DNA of 64,000 bases from Quadrisphaera sp. RL12-1S (GTDB taxonomy: Bacteria; Actinomycetota; Actinomycetes; Actinomycetales; Quadrisphaeraceae): assembly GCF_014270065.1 (NCBI RefSeq), contig NZ_JACNME010000009.1:1-64000 (forward strand), read 5' to 3'. Shown here one piece after another: positions 16,755 through 26,120 of the stretch (positions are counted from its first letter, which is position 1; the number at the start of each line of letters is the position of its first letter). A program made the translations under genes and the position numbers. Below the pieces are notes generated by a model that was not told where the DNA came from, made no database searches, and saw only the letters and a list, made by a program, of their open reading frames with translations.

Positions 16755-17513
16755 GTGAGCGACGCCGCCCCCGCCTCCCCCGCCGCGCTGCCGGGCCTCC
16801 CCGAGGACTTCGACAGGGTGCTGTGCGTGGTCGCCCACCCCGACGACGTCGAGTACGGCACCGCGGCGGCCGTGGCCCGCTGGACGGCGGCGGGCAAGCA
16901 GGTGGTCTACGCCATGGCGACCTCCGGCGAGGCCGGCATCGACACCGTCCCCCCGGCCAAGGCCGGGCCGCTGCGCGAGGCCGAGGAGCTGGCGAGCGCC
17001 GGCGCCGTGGGCGTGCGCGAGGTGGAGTTCTTCCACCACCGCGACGGCCGCCTCACCGAGAGCCTCGACCTGCGCAGCGACATCGCCCGCGCGATCCGCC
17101 AGCACCGCCCGCACCTCGTCGTCACCACCAACCACCACGACACCTGGGGCCCGGGCACGTGGAACTCCGCCGACCACCGGGCCCTGGGCCGCACGGTGCT
17201 CGACGCCGTCGCCGACGCCGCCAACCGCTGGATCTTCCCCGAGCTCGGGCACGAGGGCTTCGCCCCGTGGAAGGGCGTGCGCCGCGTCGTCGTCGCGAAC
17301 AGCACCTCCCCCACGCACGTCGTCGACATCACCGACACGGTGGAGGCCGGGATCGCGGCGCTGGCGCTGCACGAGGAGTACTTCCGCGCGCTCGACCCGG
17401 ACGTCCCGGTGCGCCGGCAGGCCGAGAAGGTCTACGAGCAGGTGGTGCGCCGCGACGCCCCGGGCTGGGAAGGTCGCTCCGTGCTGGCCGTGGAGCTCGC
17501 CCTCACCCTCTGA
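16755..17513 (+). CDS. PIG-L family deacetylase
   Basis: A 252-residue zinc-dependent N-deacetylase of the PIG-L/LmbE family, to which MshB and Mca of mycothiol metabolism belong. The zinc motif AHPDDVEYG is at residues 28-34 (His28, Asp31), the third ligand His is in SADHRALG, and TNHHDTWGPGTWNSADH matches the family. Candidate substrates are sugar-N-acetyl conjugates; the sequence does not decide between them and I see no mycothiol genes adjacent. The GTG at 16755 is chosen over upstream in-frame codons because the family fold begins ~20 residues later. It converges on pdxH with 1 bp between stop codons. Confidence 0.85.
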   Translation: MSDAAPASPAALPGLPEDFDRVLCVVAHPDDVEYGTAAAVARWTAAGKQVVYAMATSGEAGIDTVPPAKAGPLREAEELASAGAVGVREVEFFHHRDGRLTESLDLRSDIARAIRQHRPHLVVTTNHHDTWGPGTWNSADHRALGRTVLDAVADAANRWIFPELGHEGFAPWKGVRRVVVANSTSPTHVVDITDTVEAGIAALALHEEYFRALDPDVPVRRQAEKVYEQVVRRDAPGWEGRSVLAVELALTL

Positions 17514-17514
17514 C

Positions 17515-18189
17515 TCAGGGCTGGCGGCGGACGACGCGCCAGGCAGAGGCGTCGTCCAGGGGCGCCGGCTCCCCGGTCACCGAGAGGTAGACCAGCCGGT
17601 CGTGCAGGCGCGAGCGCCGGCCCACCCACAGCTCCACCTCCACCGGCCGCACGAGGAACCCGCCCCACCCGTCGGGCAGCGGCACCGGGTCGGGCTCGGG
17701 GAAGCGGGCGGCCGCCTCCTCGTAGGCGCGCGCCAGCTCCTCCCGCGAGGCCACCGGCGCGCTCTGCTGGGAGGCGTGGGCGCCCAGCTGCGACCCGCGC
17801 GGGCGGGAGGCGAAGTAGGCGGCGCTCTCCTCGCGGCTGACCTGCTCGACGTCCCCGCGCACGCGCACCTGCCGCTGCTGCGGGTGCCAGGGCAGCACCA
17901 GCGCCGCGTGCGGGGCGGCGGCCAGCTGCCGGGCCTTGGCGGAGCCGAGGTTGGTGTAGAAGACCAAGCCCCGCTCGTCGGCGCCCTTGAGCAGCACCGT
18001 GCGCGCGTCGGGCAGGCCGCCGGCGTCCACCGTGGCGAGCACCACGGCGTTCGGCTCGCTGATGCGCGGGTCGGCGGCGGCGGCGTCCCACCAGCGGTGG
18101 AACTGCTCCAGCGGCGCGGGGGCGAGGTCGGCGGCGTCCAGGCCCTCGTCGGAGTAGTCCACGCGGTGCTCCGCCAGCTCGCTGTTCAC
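17515..18189 (-). CDS. pdxH: Pyridoxamine 5'-phosphate oxidase
   Basis: A 224-residue FMN enzyme that makes pyridoxal 5'-phosphate from the pyridoxine or pyridoxamine phosphate. Typical motifs are AVVLATVDAGGLPDARTVLLKG, LVFYTNLGSAKARQL, HPQQRQVRVRG, SRPRGSQLGAHASQQS and the C-terminal WVGRRSRLHDR. It lies head to head with serC, whose product needs pyridoxal phosphate, with only 34 bp between the start codons, so their promoters must overlap the opposing genes. The GTG at 18189 has GGAG ~9 bases upstream; GTG at 18204 is a weaker alternative. Confidence 0.93.
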   Translation of the reverse strand: MNSELAEHRVDYSDEGLDAADLAPAPLEQFHRWWDAAAADPRISEPNAVVLATVDAGGLPDARTVLLKGADERGLVFYTNLGSAKARQLAAAPHAALVLPWHPQQRQVRVRGDVEQVSREESAAYFASRPRGSQLGAHASQQSAPVASREELARAYEEAAARFPEPDPVPLPDGWGGFLVRPVEVELWVGRRSRLHDRLVYLSVTGEPAPLDDASAWRVVRRQP

Positions 18190-18223
18190 GTCCGTGCTCT
18201 CCACACGGTGCAGGATGCACGCC

Positions 18224-19393
18224 GTGACCTCCTCCGACACGTCCAGCTCACGTGCCGCTGCGGCGGGTGTACCCACCATCACCGTGCCGCCGTCGCTGCT
18301 GCCCCGCGACGGCCGTTTCGGCTCCGGACCGTCCAAGGTCCGTGACGACCAGGTGGCCGCCATCGCCGGGGTCGGCCGCACCGTGCTGGGCACGTCGCAC
18401 CGCCAGCTGCCCGTGCGCTCGCTGGTCGCCCGGACCCGAGCAGGCATGACCGACCTGTTCTCCCTGCCCGAGGGCTACGAGGTGGTGCTCGGCAACGGCG
18501 GCTCCACCACCTTCTGGGACGTCGCCACCACGTGCCTGGTCCGCGAGCGCGCGCAGCACCTGGTGCTGGGGGCGTTCAGCGAGAAGTTCGCGAGGGCGAC
18601 GGCGGCCGCGCCGTTCCTGGAGGCGCCCGACGTGCGCCGCTCGGAGCCGTTCAGCGCGCCCACCGCGGAGGCCGAGCCGGGCGTGGACGCCTACGCCTAC
18701 CCCCACAACGAGACCTCCACCGGCGTGGTGCTGCCGGTGGTCCGTCCCCGCGGTCTGACGGACGACGACGACGCGCTGGTGCTCGTCGACGCGACGTCCG
18801 CGGCCGGCGGGGTGCCGGTGGACGTCGCGGCAGCCGACGCGTACTACTTCGCGCCGCAGAAGTCGTTCGGGTCCGACGGCGGGCTGTGGCTCGCGCTGCT
18901 CTCCCCCGCGGCGCTCGCGCGGGCCGAGGAGCTGCAGCCGGGCCGCTGGGTGCCGGGCTCGCTCGACCTGCTCGCCGCGCTGGCGGAGAGCCGCCGCGAG
19001 CAGACGGTCAACACGCCCGCGGTGGCGACGCTGCTCATGCTCGCCGAGCAGGTGGAGTGGATGCTCGACAGGGGTGGCCTGGAGTGGGCGGCGGCGCGGT
19101 CGGCGGAGTCCGCCTCGCGGCTGTACGAGTGGGCCGAGGCCAGCCAGTACGCGCGCCCTGCGGTGCGGGACCGCACGCTGCGCTCACCGGTGGTCGGCAC
19201 CATCGACCTCGACCCGTCGGTCGACGCCGCCGCCGTCCGCGCGGTGCTGCGCGCGAACGGCGTGGTGGACGTGGAGCCGTACCGCGGGCTGGGCGGCAAC
19301 CAGCTGCGCGTGGGCATGTTCCCCGCCGTCGACCCGCACGACGTCTCCGCGCTGACCGCCTGCGTCGACCACGTGGTGGAAGCCCTCTCCTGA
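18224..19393 (+). CDS. serC: Phosphoserine aminotransferase
   Basis: A 389-residue class V aminotransferase for the second step of serine synthesis (3-phosphohydroxypyruvate to phosphoserine). The actinobacterial form is recognised by PRDGRFGSGPSKVR, LGTSHRQLPVRSLV, LGNGGSTTFWD and YYFAPQKSFGSDGG with the PLP lysine near residue 213. A GTG at 18224 with AGGA 8 bases upstream is preferred; ATG at 18215 is also in frame. It pairs divergently with pdxH, which supplies its cofactor. Confidence 0.93.
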   Translation: MTSSDTSSSRAAAAGVPTITVPPSLLPRDGRFGSGPSKVRDDQVAAIAGVGRTVLGTSHRQLPVRSLVARTRAGMTDLFSLPEGYEVVLGNGGSTTFWDVATTCLVRERAQHLVLGAFSEKFARATAAAPFLEAPDVRRSEPFSAPTAEAEPGVDAYAYPHNETSTGVVLPVVRPRGLTDDDDALVLVDATSAAGGVPVDVAAADAYYFAPQKSFGSDGGLWLALLSPAALARAEELQPGRWVPGSLDLLAALAESRREQTVNTPAVATLLMLAEQVEWMLDRGGLEWAAARSAESASRLYEWAEASQYARPAVRDRTLRSPVVGTIDLDPSVDAAAVRAVLRANGVVDVEPYRGLGGNQLRVGMFPAVDPHDVSALTACVDHVVEALS

Positions 19394-19398
19394 CCCGC

Positions 19399-19442
19399 CC
19401 GAGGAGTGGGGCGTCACCCGGCGAGGTGGCCCCACTCCTCGG
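19399..19442. terminator. Bidirectional terminator hairpin overlapping an ABC gene end
   Basis: The arms 19399-19411 and 19430-19442 (CCGAGGAGTGGGG and its complement) form a perfect 13-bp stem. The loop holds the stop codon of the convergent ABC transporter gene, so the 3' arm is coding. It sits 6 bp after the serC stop and can serve both transcripts. Confidence 0.7.
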
Positions 19443-22400
19443 ACAGCTCCGCCCAGGGCCCGGTGGCCGCCACCTCGCCGTCCTCGAGGACGACGACGAC
19501 GTCGGCCAGCGCGAGGGCGCTGCGCTTGGCGCTGCAGCCCACCACGGTGGCGCCCCGCTCGCGCAGCGCCGACCACAGCTCCAGCTCGGTCTTGGCGTCC
19601 AGCGCGGAGGAGACGTCGTCGGCGACGACGAGCTCGGCCTCGGTGGCCAGCGCCCGCGCGAGCGCGAGCCGCTGCACCTGCCCGCCGGACAGCCGCACGC
19701 CGCGGTGACCGACCAGCGCGCCGGTGCCCCCGGCCTCGCGGACGTCGCGGTCGAGCCGGGCGTCGCGGAGGGCGCTGCCCAGGCTCACCGAGCCCCTGTC
19801 GTGCCCGAGGGTGACGTTGTCGGTGAAGGTGCCCGAGAGCACCCGCGGGACCTGCGCGACGTGCGCGACCTGGCCGGGGCGCAGGAACAGCTGCGGGTCG
19901 CCGACCTCGATGTCGTTCCAGCGGATGGCGCCCTCGTGGTCGACCAGGCCGACCAGCGCCGACAGCAGGCTGGACTTGCCCGAGCCCACCCGGCCGACCA
20001 GCAGCACCAGCGACCCGGCCGCCACCGACAGCGACACGTCGCGCACGCCGACGGTGCCGTCGTCGTGGACCGCGGTGACGCCCTCGAGCTGCAGCCGCCG
20101 CAGCGCCACCCGGCCGGCGGGCTCGGGCGCGGGGGCCGCTCCCGTGACGAGGTCCACCGACGGCGGCAGCACCACGAGGTCCGCGCGCCCCGACAGCTCG
20201 CTGGCGGCGCGCAGCCAGGTCCGGGCGATGGGCATCTCCACCACCGCGGCGCCCGCCACGATGCCGAACCACCCGAAGCCCGAGACGGCCGTCGAGACCG
20301 CCAGCGCGGTGCCCAGGCCCCACACCCCGGTGAGGAACAGCACCCAGGCGGTGACCACGCCGACCTGCACGAGCACGCCGGGGACGCCCTCGAGGAGGCT
20401 GCGGATGCGCTGCTCGCGCACGCTGGCCTCGACGCGGCGCGCGTCGACCACCTGCAGGTGCCCCTGGACGGCGGGGACGGCCGCGGCCAGCTTGACCGTG
20501 CGGACGGCCTCGAGGGTGCTCACCAGCTCCTTGCCGAAGCGGGCGCGCTCGTCGCCGGCCGCCCGCCCGGCGCGGCCGGCGGCGGGGGCTCCCGCGGCGG
20601 CGGTCAGCGCCGACAGCGCCAGCACCCCGCCGGCGACCAGCGACGCCGTGGGGCTGGCGTTGAACAGGCCGGTGGCGAGCACCGCGGCCGCGCCGATGAA
20701 GACGTCGACCCAGCGGTCCACGTAGATGATGAGGCGGTCGCTGTCGAGGGCGCGCGCGGCCACCTCGCCGGGGGGCGTGCGGCGCAGGCGGCGCTGCTCG
20801 GTCTGGCCGCGCAGCACCGCCAGGCGCAGCCGCAGCGTGGCCGCCGACCACCACATCGGGTAGACGCGGAAGGCGAGCGCGATGCCCACGGGGGTGAGCA
20901 GCAGGCAGGTGGCCGCGAGCACGGCGAGCGCCCACGGCCGCCCGCCGGACCCCAGCGCCACCACCAGCTGCCCCCAGGCCCACCCGGTGAGCGCGCCGTA
21001 GGCGCCGAGCATCGTGACGGCCAGGAAGGCGAAGGTGCCGACCAGGCCCCACTGCGGGTGCACCACGAGCAGCTTCGCCACGTGCCGCGCCAGGCTCGGG
21101 CGGGGAGCCGGAGGCACCGGGCGCGGGTCGCGGCGCTCGCGCCGGGTCACGAGCGCGGACGACGCCGCCGCGGGAGCCAGGAGCACGGCCGTCGCGGAGC
21201 CGCTGACGCCGGCCGCGCTCGTCGTCGTCGCCGGCTCCGTGCCGCGGGGGCGCTCGGTGCCGGAGGCCACGAGGAGGTCGCGGAACGGCCCGATCGTGGT
21301 GGCCAGCGCAGCGCGGGGTCCGTGCTGCACGAGGCGGCCGGAGTCGAGCACGGCCACCGCGTCGCACCAGCGGGTGGTGGATAGGCGGTGGGCGATGACC
21401 ACACCGGTGCGTCCGGCGAGCAGGCGCTGGGAGGCGCGGGTGACCAGCTGCTCGGTCTGGGGGTCCATGCGGGCGGTGGCCTCGTCGAGGACGACGACGC
21501 GCACGTCGCGCACGAGCAGGCGGGCGAAGGCGACCAGCTGCTCCTCCCCCGCGCTCAGCGTGGCGCCGGAGGCGCCCAGGCGGGTGTCGAGCCCGTCCGG
21601 CAGGGAGGCGACCCACTCGCTGATGCCGAGGTCGGCCAGGGCGCGCTCCACGCGCTCGCGCGGGACGGGGGCGAAGAGGGTGATGTTGTCCGCGAGCGTG
21701 GCCGCGAGCACCTCGGTGCGCTGGGTGACCACGCCGACGGCGCGGCGCAGCGAGCCGAGCTCGGTGGCCACGACGTCCTGGCCGGAGACCAGCACGGTGC
21801 CCGGCGGCGGCTCCACGGCGCGGGAGAGCAGCTTGGCGAAGGTCGACTTGCCCGCGCCGCTGCGCCCGACCACCGCGCACGACGTGCCGGCGGGCACCAC
21901 GAGCGAGTCGATCGCCAGGGTGAAGCCCTCGCCGTAGGTGAAGCGCAGGCCGCGCACCTCCACGCCGTCGCGCACCGGGTCGCCGGTCGCGGCGGGCACG
22001 GGCGCGCCGTCGGCGGGCTCGCGCTCGGCGGCCATGAGCGAGCGGATGCGGGTCAGCGCCCCCAGGCCCTCCTGCACCTCGGGCAGGTGGTTGGCCACCT
22101 CCCCGAGGCGGCCCACGAACGTGGTGACGAGCAGCCACTGCGTGATGAGCAGCGGGAGCCCCAGCTGGCCGCCGGTGACCAGCCACACGCCCGCGAGGGC
22201 GAGGGCGGCGAGCAGCGCGTGCAGCACGAGGCCGGTGCGCAGGCCGACGGCGGTGGCGGCGCGGCAGGTGCGGGCGCAGCGGCGCAGGACCTCCGCCGAG
22301 CGCGCGGAGAACTGGGCGAGCACGTGCGCCTGGCCCAGGGAGGTGCGGACGTCGTCGCGGCCGGCGACGGACTCCTCCAGCTGGGTGGCGGAGTCCGACC

Positions 22401-22944
22401 AGGCGAGCTCCTCCTCGGTCTTGCGCGCGGCGACCACCGGGGTGAGCTTGTGCACCCACGCGTACGCCAGCGCCGCGACCAGCGGGAACGCGAACCACGC
22501 GGGCCAGAACGTCAGCCCCGCGACCACCCAGGCGAGCACGGAGCGCAGCAGCGCGCGGCCCAGCTGCCAGCCGGTCTGGCGGACCAGCTGGGCGAGCTGG
22601 CGGGTGTCGTCGTCGACCCTGTCGAGCAGCTCGCCGACGCCCTGGGACTCCAGGGCGGTCAGCGGCTGGCGCAGGGCGGCGTCGAGCAGGTCCGAGCGCA
22701 GCTGGCCCTCGGCGCGGCCGACGACGGTGGAGAAGCCCGTGCGGCCGACCATGTCGAGCACGGCGGAGCCGACGAGCAGCACGGCGAGCAGCGCCACCGC
22801 GGGGGTGGTGGGGCCGTCGGCGAGGGACCCGGCGACCACCGTGCCGATCGTCTCGGCCACCGCGGCGAGCACGGCGAGCGCCAGGGCGACGGTGCTGCCC
22901 CAGCCGGACAGGCGGCGCCACGTCAGCGGCGCGTGCTCGCGCAC
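19414..22944 (-). CDS. Fused double ABC transporter (TMD-NBD-TMD-NBD)
   Basis: A single 1176-residue chain carries two complete half-transporters, as in export-type heterodimers fused head to tail. TMD1 covers ~20-300. NBD1 has Walker A GRSGAGKST near 360, signature LSAGEEQ near 460, Walker B VVVLDEATARMD and switch AHRLST. An Ala/Thr/Pro-rich linker (~570-650) leads to TMD2 (~680-900). NBD2 has Walker A GRVGSGKSS near 984 and signature LSGGQVQ near 1083, but its Walker B ends VVADDVSSALD (Asp in place of the catalytic Glu) and the switch His is replaced (VVGCSAKRSAL). One ATP site thus looks degenerate. The start GTG has GGAGG 7 bases upstream. The substrate is unknown. Confidence 0.9.
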   Translation of the reverse strand: MREHAPLTWRRLSGWGSTVALALAVLAAVAETIGTVVAGSLADGPTTPAVALLAVLLVGSAVLDMVGRTGFSTVVGRAEGQLRSDLLDAALRQPLTALESQGVGELLDRVDDDTRQLAQLVRQTGWQLGRALLRSVLAWVVAGLTFWPAWFAFPLVAALAYAWVHKLTPVVAARKTEEELAWSDSATQLEESVAGRDDVRTSLGQAHVLAQFSARSAEVLRRCARTCRAATAVGLRTGLVLHALLAALALAGVWLVTGGQLGLPLLITQWLLVTTFVGRLGEVANHLPEVQEGLGALTRIRSLMAAEREPADGAPVPAATGDPVRDGVEVRGLRFTYGEGFTLAIDSLVVPAGTSCAVVGRSGAGKSTFAKLLSRAVEPPPGTVLVSGQDVVATELGSLRRAVGVVTQRTEVLAATLADNITLFAPVPRERVERALADLGISEWVASLPDGLDTRLGASGATLSAGEEQLVAFARLLVRDVRVVVLDEATARMDPQTEQLVTRASQRLLAGRTGVVIAHRLSTTRWCDAVAVLDSGRLVQHGPRAALATTIGPFRDLLVASGTERPRGTEPATTTSAAGVSGSATAVLLAPAAASSALVTRRERRDPRPVPPAPRPSLARHVAKLLVVHPQWGLVGTFAFLAVTMLGAYGALTGWAWGQLVVALGSGGRPWALAVLAATCLLLTPVGIALAFRVYPMWWSAATLRLRLAVLRGQTEQRRLRRTPPGEVAARALDSDRLIIYVDRWVDVFIGAAAVLATGLFNASPTASLVAGGVLALSALTAAAGAPAAGRAGRAAGDERARFGKELVSTLEAVRTVKLAAAVPAVQGHLQVVDARRVEASVREQRIRSLLEGVPGVLVQVGVVTAWVLFLTGVWGLGTALAVSTAVSGFGWFGIVAGAAVVEMPIARTWLRAASELSGRADLVVLPPSVDLVTGAAPAPEPAGRVALRRLQLEGVTAVHDDGTVGVRDVSLSVAAGSLVLLVGRVGSGKSSLLSALVGLVDHEGAIRWNDIEVGDPQLFLRPGQVAHVAQVPRVLSGTFTDNVTLGHDRGSVSLGSALRDARLDRDVREAGGTGALVGHRGVRLSGGQVQRLALARALATEAELVVADDVSSALDAKTELELWSALRERGATVVGCSAKRSALALADVVVVLEDGEVAATGPWAELSEEWGHLAG

Positions 22945-23041
22945 GGGAGGACCTCCAGGAGGCGGGGGGCGGGGACGGCTCCGGTGGAGGGGCCGCTGTG
23001 ACGCTACAACCGCCCTCCGACAGCCCGCCTCTGCTTTTCCC

Positions 23042-24271
23042 TCAGGGGGCCAGGCGGTCGGCGATGACGGGGCGCACGCTCCAGGACGCCGCCAGCTCCT
23101 CCAGCTCGCGCTGGGCGGCCTCGCGCGCCGCGGGCGGCTCGGGCCGGGCGGGGCGCACCGCGCGCAGCAGGGCGTTGCGCGGGGTGTGCCTGCTGTCGAC
23201 GAACTCCACCACGTCGGTGCGGTACCCGTGCGCGCGCAGCGCGGCGGCGCGCAGCGAGTCGGTGAGCACGTCGGCGAAGCGCTCCCGCAGGATCGGGGAG
23301 GACACCAGCGCGTCCTGCGCCGCGGGCAGGGACGAGGACGCCGTGCCCGCGCCGGCCGCCACCAGCTGGCGCTGCACGTCGCGGTGGCAGCAGGGCGCGG
23401 CGAGCACCACCGGGGACCCCCAGGCGACGGCGCGGGCGAGGGCGTCGTCGGTGGCGGTGTCGCAGGCGTGCAGGGCCAGCACGACGTCGGGAGGACCGCC
23501 CAGCAGGGGCGTCGGGTCGGCGTCGGCGATGGTGCCGGCGGTGAAGGTGAGCCCGTCGACGCCCGCAGCGGCGGCGCGCTCGGTGGAGCGCTGCACGAGG
23601 TCGGCGCGCAGCTCGACGCCCACGGTGCGGGCGCCGGCGGGCCGGCCGGCGAGCCAGCGCTGCGCGGCGAGGGTGAGGTAGGCGTTGCCGCACCCGAGGT
23701 CGACCACGCGCAGCGGCCTGTCGGAGGCCAGGTCGTCGGGGAGGGCCGCCGACAGCTGGCGCAGGAAGGCGTCGACCTGGCGGCGCTTGTCGCCGCCGGC
23801 GCCCAGCACCGCGAAGAGCGGGTCGTCGGGGTCGAGCAGGTGCTGCTTGGCGCGGTCGTTGGCGAGCGCCCCCGCCGCACCAGCGGTGGGCCCGGCAGCA
23901 GCGGCGGCGCTGCGACCGACGGTCGCCAGGCCCTTCTTGGTGACCTGCACCTGCACCGCGCCGGCGGCCGTCTCGGCGTGCCAGGTGGCGAAGGGCAGCG
24001 CCAGCAGCGCGTCGAGGGCAGCGTCGTCGGCGGGTCCGAGGGGGGCCTGGACGCGCAGGTTGCGGGTGCGCACCACCGGGCCGGTGCGCTCGGTGACCTG
24101 GGCGTGCCGCGCGCCGCGCAGCAGCACCGGGCGCACCTCGACGCGCTCCGGCGCGTCCTGGGGGACCTCGACGCCGCGCCGCCGGCCCGCGGCGGTGGCC
24201 CGCACGAACCCCTCGTCGAGGAGCGCGGCGCGCAGGGCGCCCGTGGCTTCGGCCAGCTCGACCAGCGCCAT
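23042..24271 (-). CDS. Class I SAM-dependent methyltransferase
   Basis: A 409-residue protein with an N-terminal domain of ~150 residues of unclear identity and a Rossmann methyltransferase domain. SAM-binding motif I is VVDLGCGNAYLTLAAQRWL, followed by VGVELRADLVQRS, the acidic strand DVVLALHACDTATDDAL and APCCHRDVQ, which resemble RNA-directed or METTL25-like methyltransferases. The substrate cannot be read from sequence. The ATG shares its A with the stop codon of the MFS gene (TGATG), so it is translated from the marR-MFS transcript. A 97-bp gap separates it from the ABC gene. Confidence 0.8.
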   Translation of the reverse strand: MALVELAEATGALRAALLDEGFVRATAAGRRRGVEVPQDAPERVEVRPVLLRGARHAQVTERTGPVVRTRNLRVQAPLGPADDAALDALLALPFATWHAETAAGAVQVQVTKKGLATVGRSAAAAAGPTAGAAGALANDRAKQHLLDPDDPLFAVLGAGGDKRRQVDAFLRQLSAALPDDLASDRPLRVVDLGCGNAYLTLAAQRWLAGRPAGARTVGVELRADLVQRSTERAAAAGVDGLTFTAGTIADADPTPLLGGPPDVVLALHACDTATDDALARAVAWGSPVVLAAPCCHRDVQRQLVAAGAGTASSSLPAAQDALVSSPILRERFADVLTDSLRAAALRAHGYRTDVVEFVDSRHTPRNALLRAVRPARPEPPAAREAAQRELEELAASWSVRPVIADRLAP

Positions 24272-25599
24272 CAGGCGGCCTCGCGCAGACCCGCGGGCAC
24301 CGGCTCCTGCGCCGAGCCGACCTCGACCAGCAGGTGGGGCCGCTCGTGCAGCCGGTAGCTCACGTGCAGCTCCTGGCGGCGGGAGACGACCAGGACGACG
24401 ACGGCGGCGGCCACCAGCGCGGCGATCCCGCCGACGGCGATGGACCAGCGCGGCCCGGCCACCTCGCCGACCCACCCGACCAGGGGCGCCCCCAGGGGCG
24501 TGGTGCCGGCGAAGACGGCCATGTAGAGGGCCATGACGCGGCCGCGCAGCTCCGGCGGGGTGGTCATCTGGACGGTGGCGTTGGCGGCGGTCATGAGGGT
24601 CAGCGCCGACAGGCCCACGGGGATCAGGGCGACGGCGAAGGTCCAGTAGCCGGGCATCACGGAGGCGATGATGGCGAAGACGCCGAACGCGGTCGCCGCG
24701 CCCACCACCAGGCGCAGCCGCGGCTTCTCGCGGCGGGCGGCCAGCAGCGCGCCGGTGAGCGACCCGATCGCCATGATCGAGCCGAGGAGGCCGTAGCTGC
24801 TCGCCCCCAGCCCGAACTCGACCCGGGCCATGAGCGCGGTGGTCATCTGGAAGTTCATGCCGAACGAACCGACCAGGCCCACCACCAGCAGGATGAGCAC
24901 GATGTCCGGCCGGCTGCGCACGTAGGCCAGGCCCTCGCGGGTGGCCCCGCGCCCCCGCTTGCGGCGGGGAGCGGGTACGAGCTCGCTGCGGCGCATGAGC
25001 ATGAGCGAGCCGAACGTGGCGGCGAAGGTGGCGGCGTTGATGAGGAAGACCCACCCGGTGCCCACCGCGGCGATGAGCAGGCCGGCGACGGCGGGGCCGA
25101 TGAGCCGGGCCCCGTTGAAGGAGGCGCTGTTGAGGCCCACGGCGTTGGCCAGCATGGCCGGAGGGACCAGCGAGGTGACGAACGTCTGGCGCACCGGGGC
25201 GTCGAAGGCGCTGGTGACGCCCAGCAGGCCGGCGAGCACGTACACCTGCCACAGCTGGGGGTCGCCGAGCACCACGAGCAGGCCCAGCAGCAGCGCCCAG
25301 GTACCCATGAGCGCCTGCGTCACCGCGAGCACCGCGCGCTGGGGGAACCTGTCGGCCACGGCGCCGGTCAGCGGGCCCAGCACGAGCTGCGGGCCGAACT
25401 GCAGCGCCGTGGTGATGCCGACGGCCACGGCGCTGTTGTTCGTCAGCTGCGTGAGCACCAGCCAGTCCTGGGCGACGCGCTGCATCCACGTGCCGACGTT
25501 CGACACGATGGCGCCACCGGCCCAGATCCGGTAGTTGCGGACGGTCAGCGAGCGGAACGTCGGCGCGAGGGCCCGGCCGGTGCTGGTGAGGACTGTCAT
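24271..25599 (-). CDS. MFS transporter (drug-efflux-like)
   Basis: A 442-residue major facilitator protein with ~12 membrane segments, of the subgroup starting RSLTVRNYRIWAGGAIVSNVGTWMQRVAQDWLVL. The A-motif loop is GAVADRFPQRAVL, and a basic central loop (PAPRRKRGRGATREGLAYVRSRP) divides the halves. It overlaps the MarR gene upstream (ATGA), the usual layout of a self-regulated efflux pump. The exported compound is unknown. Confidence 0.88.
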   Translation of the reverse strand: MTVLTSTGRALAPTFRSLTVRNYRIWAGGAIVSNVGTWMQRVAQDWLVLTQLTNNSAVAVGITTALQFGPQLVLGPLTGAVADRFPQRAVLAVTQALMGTWALLLGLLVVLGDPQLWQVYVLAGLLGVTSAFDAPVRQTFVTSLVPPAMLANAVGLNSASFNGARLIGPAVAGLLIAAVGTGWVFLINAATFAATFGSLMLMRRSELVPAPRRKRGRGATREGLAYVRSRPDIVLILLVVGLVGSFGMNFQMTTALMARVEFGLGASSYGLLGSIMAIGSLTGALLAARREKPRLRLVVGAATAFGVFAIIASVMPGYWTFAVALIPVGLSALTLMTAANATVQMTTPPELRGRVMALYMAVFAGTTPLGAPLVGWVGEVAGPRWSIAVGGIAALVAAAVVVLVVSRRQELHVSYRLHERPHLLVEVGSAQEPVPAGLREAA

Positions 25600-26078
25600 C
25601 GGGTGGCGATCTCCTGCAGGAGTGCGGCGGCGCGGGCGAGGACGGCGCGGTCGTCGGCGCTCAGGGCGGCGAGCTGCTCAGCGAGCCAGGCGTCGCGCTG
25701 GCGGCGCGTCTCGTGGACGTGGCGGGTGCCCGCCTCGGTGAGGACGACGAGCAGCTGGCGCCCGTCGTCGGGGTGCGGGGTGCGGCGGGCCAGGCCCGCC
25801 TCCTCCAGCGCGGTGACCGTGCGCGTCATGGACGGCGGCTGCACGTTCTCGTGGTCGGCCAGGGCCCGCAGCGACTGCGGGCCGCGGCGGTCCAGCCCGG
25901 CGAGCACCGAGTACTGGGCGTCGGTGATGTCGGTGCTGCTGCGCTCGCGGCGCAGGCGGCGGGCCAGGCGCATGGCGCCCACGCGCAGCTCGGCGGCCAG
26001 CGGGGCGGGCCGGCACCGGGTGGGGGCCACCCGCTGCTCGGGAGCGGCTGCCGGGGTCACGTGATGAGCATAGGTCAT
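25596..26078 (-). CDS. MarR-family transcriptional regulator
   Basis: A 160-residue winged-helix repressor with the MarR core: TDAQYSVLAGLDRRGPQSLRALADHENVQPPSMTRTVTALEEAGLARRTPHPDDGRQ, the last part being the wing. It probably represses itself and the MFS gene it overlaps. An imperfect inverted repeat (26077-26091) covers the proposed start codon. If transcription starts inside it, the GTG at 26060 would be the true start; both are in frame and neither has a good ribosome site. Confidence 0.88.
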   Translation of the reverse strand: MTYAHHVTPAAAPEQRVAPTRCRPAPLAAELRVGAMRLARRLRRERSSTDITDAQYSVLAGLDRRGPQSLRALADHENVQPPSMTRTVTALEEAGLARRTPHPDDGRQLLVVLTEAGTRHVHETRRQRDAWLAEQLAALSADDRAVLARAAALLQEIATR

Positions 26079-26091
26079 TACTGTTGCTAAT
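26077..26091. promoter_or_regulatory. Candidate MarR operator
   Basis: ATTACTGTTGCTAAT is an inverted repeat with one mismatch per half (ATTA-N7-TAAT), a length and AT-richness typical of MarR sites and striking in this GC-rich setting. It overlaps the start region of the marR-like gene. Assignment is inference. Confidence 0.45.
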
Positions 26092-26120
26092 GGTAGCCCG
26101 AGGAAACCTGTTCCCGGCGG

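Noticed and set aside
19414-23880. A ~1488-residue frame extending the ABC transporter N-terminally
   Set aside because: The extension is an alternative frame through the methyltransferase gene, whose own frame shows clear SAM motifs; GTG at 22944 has an excellent ribosome site.
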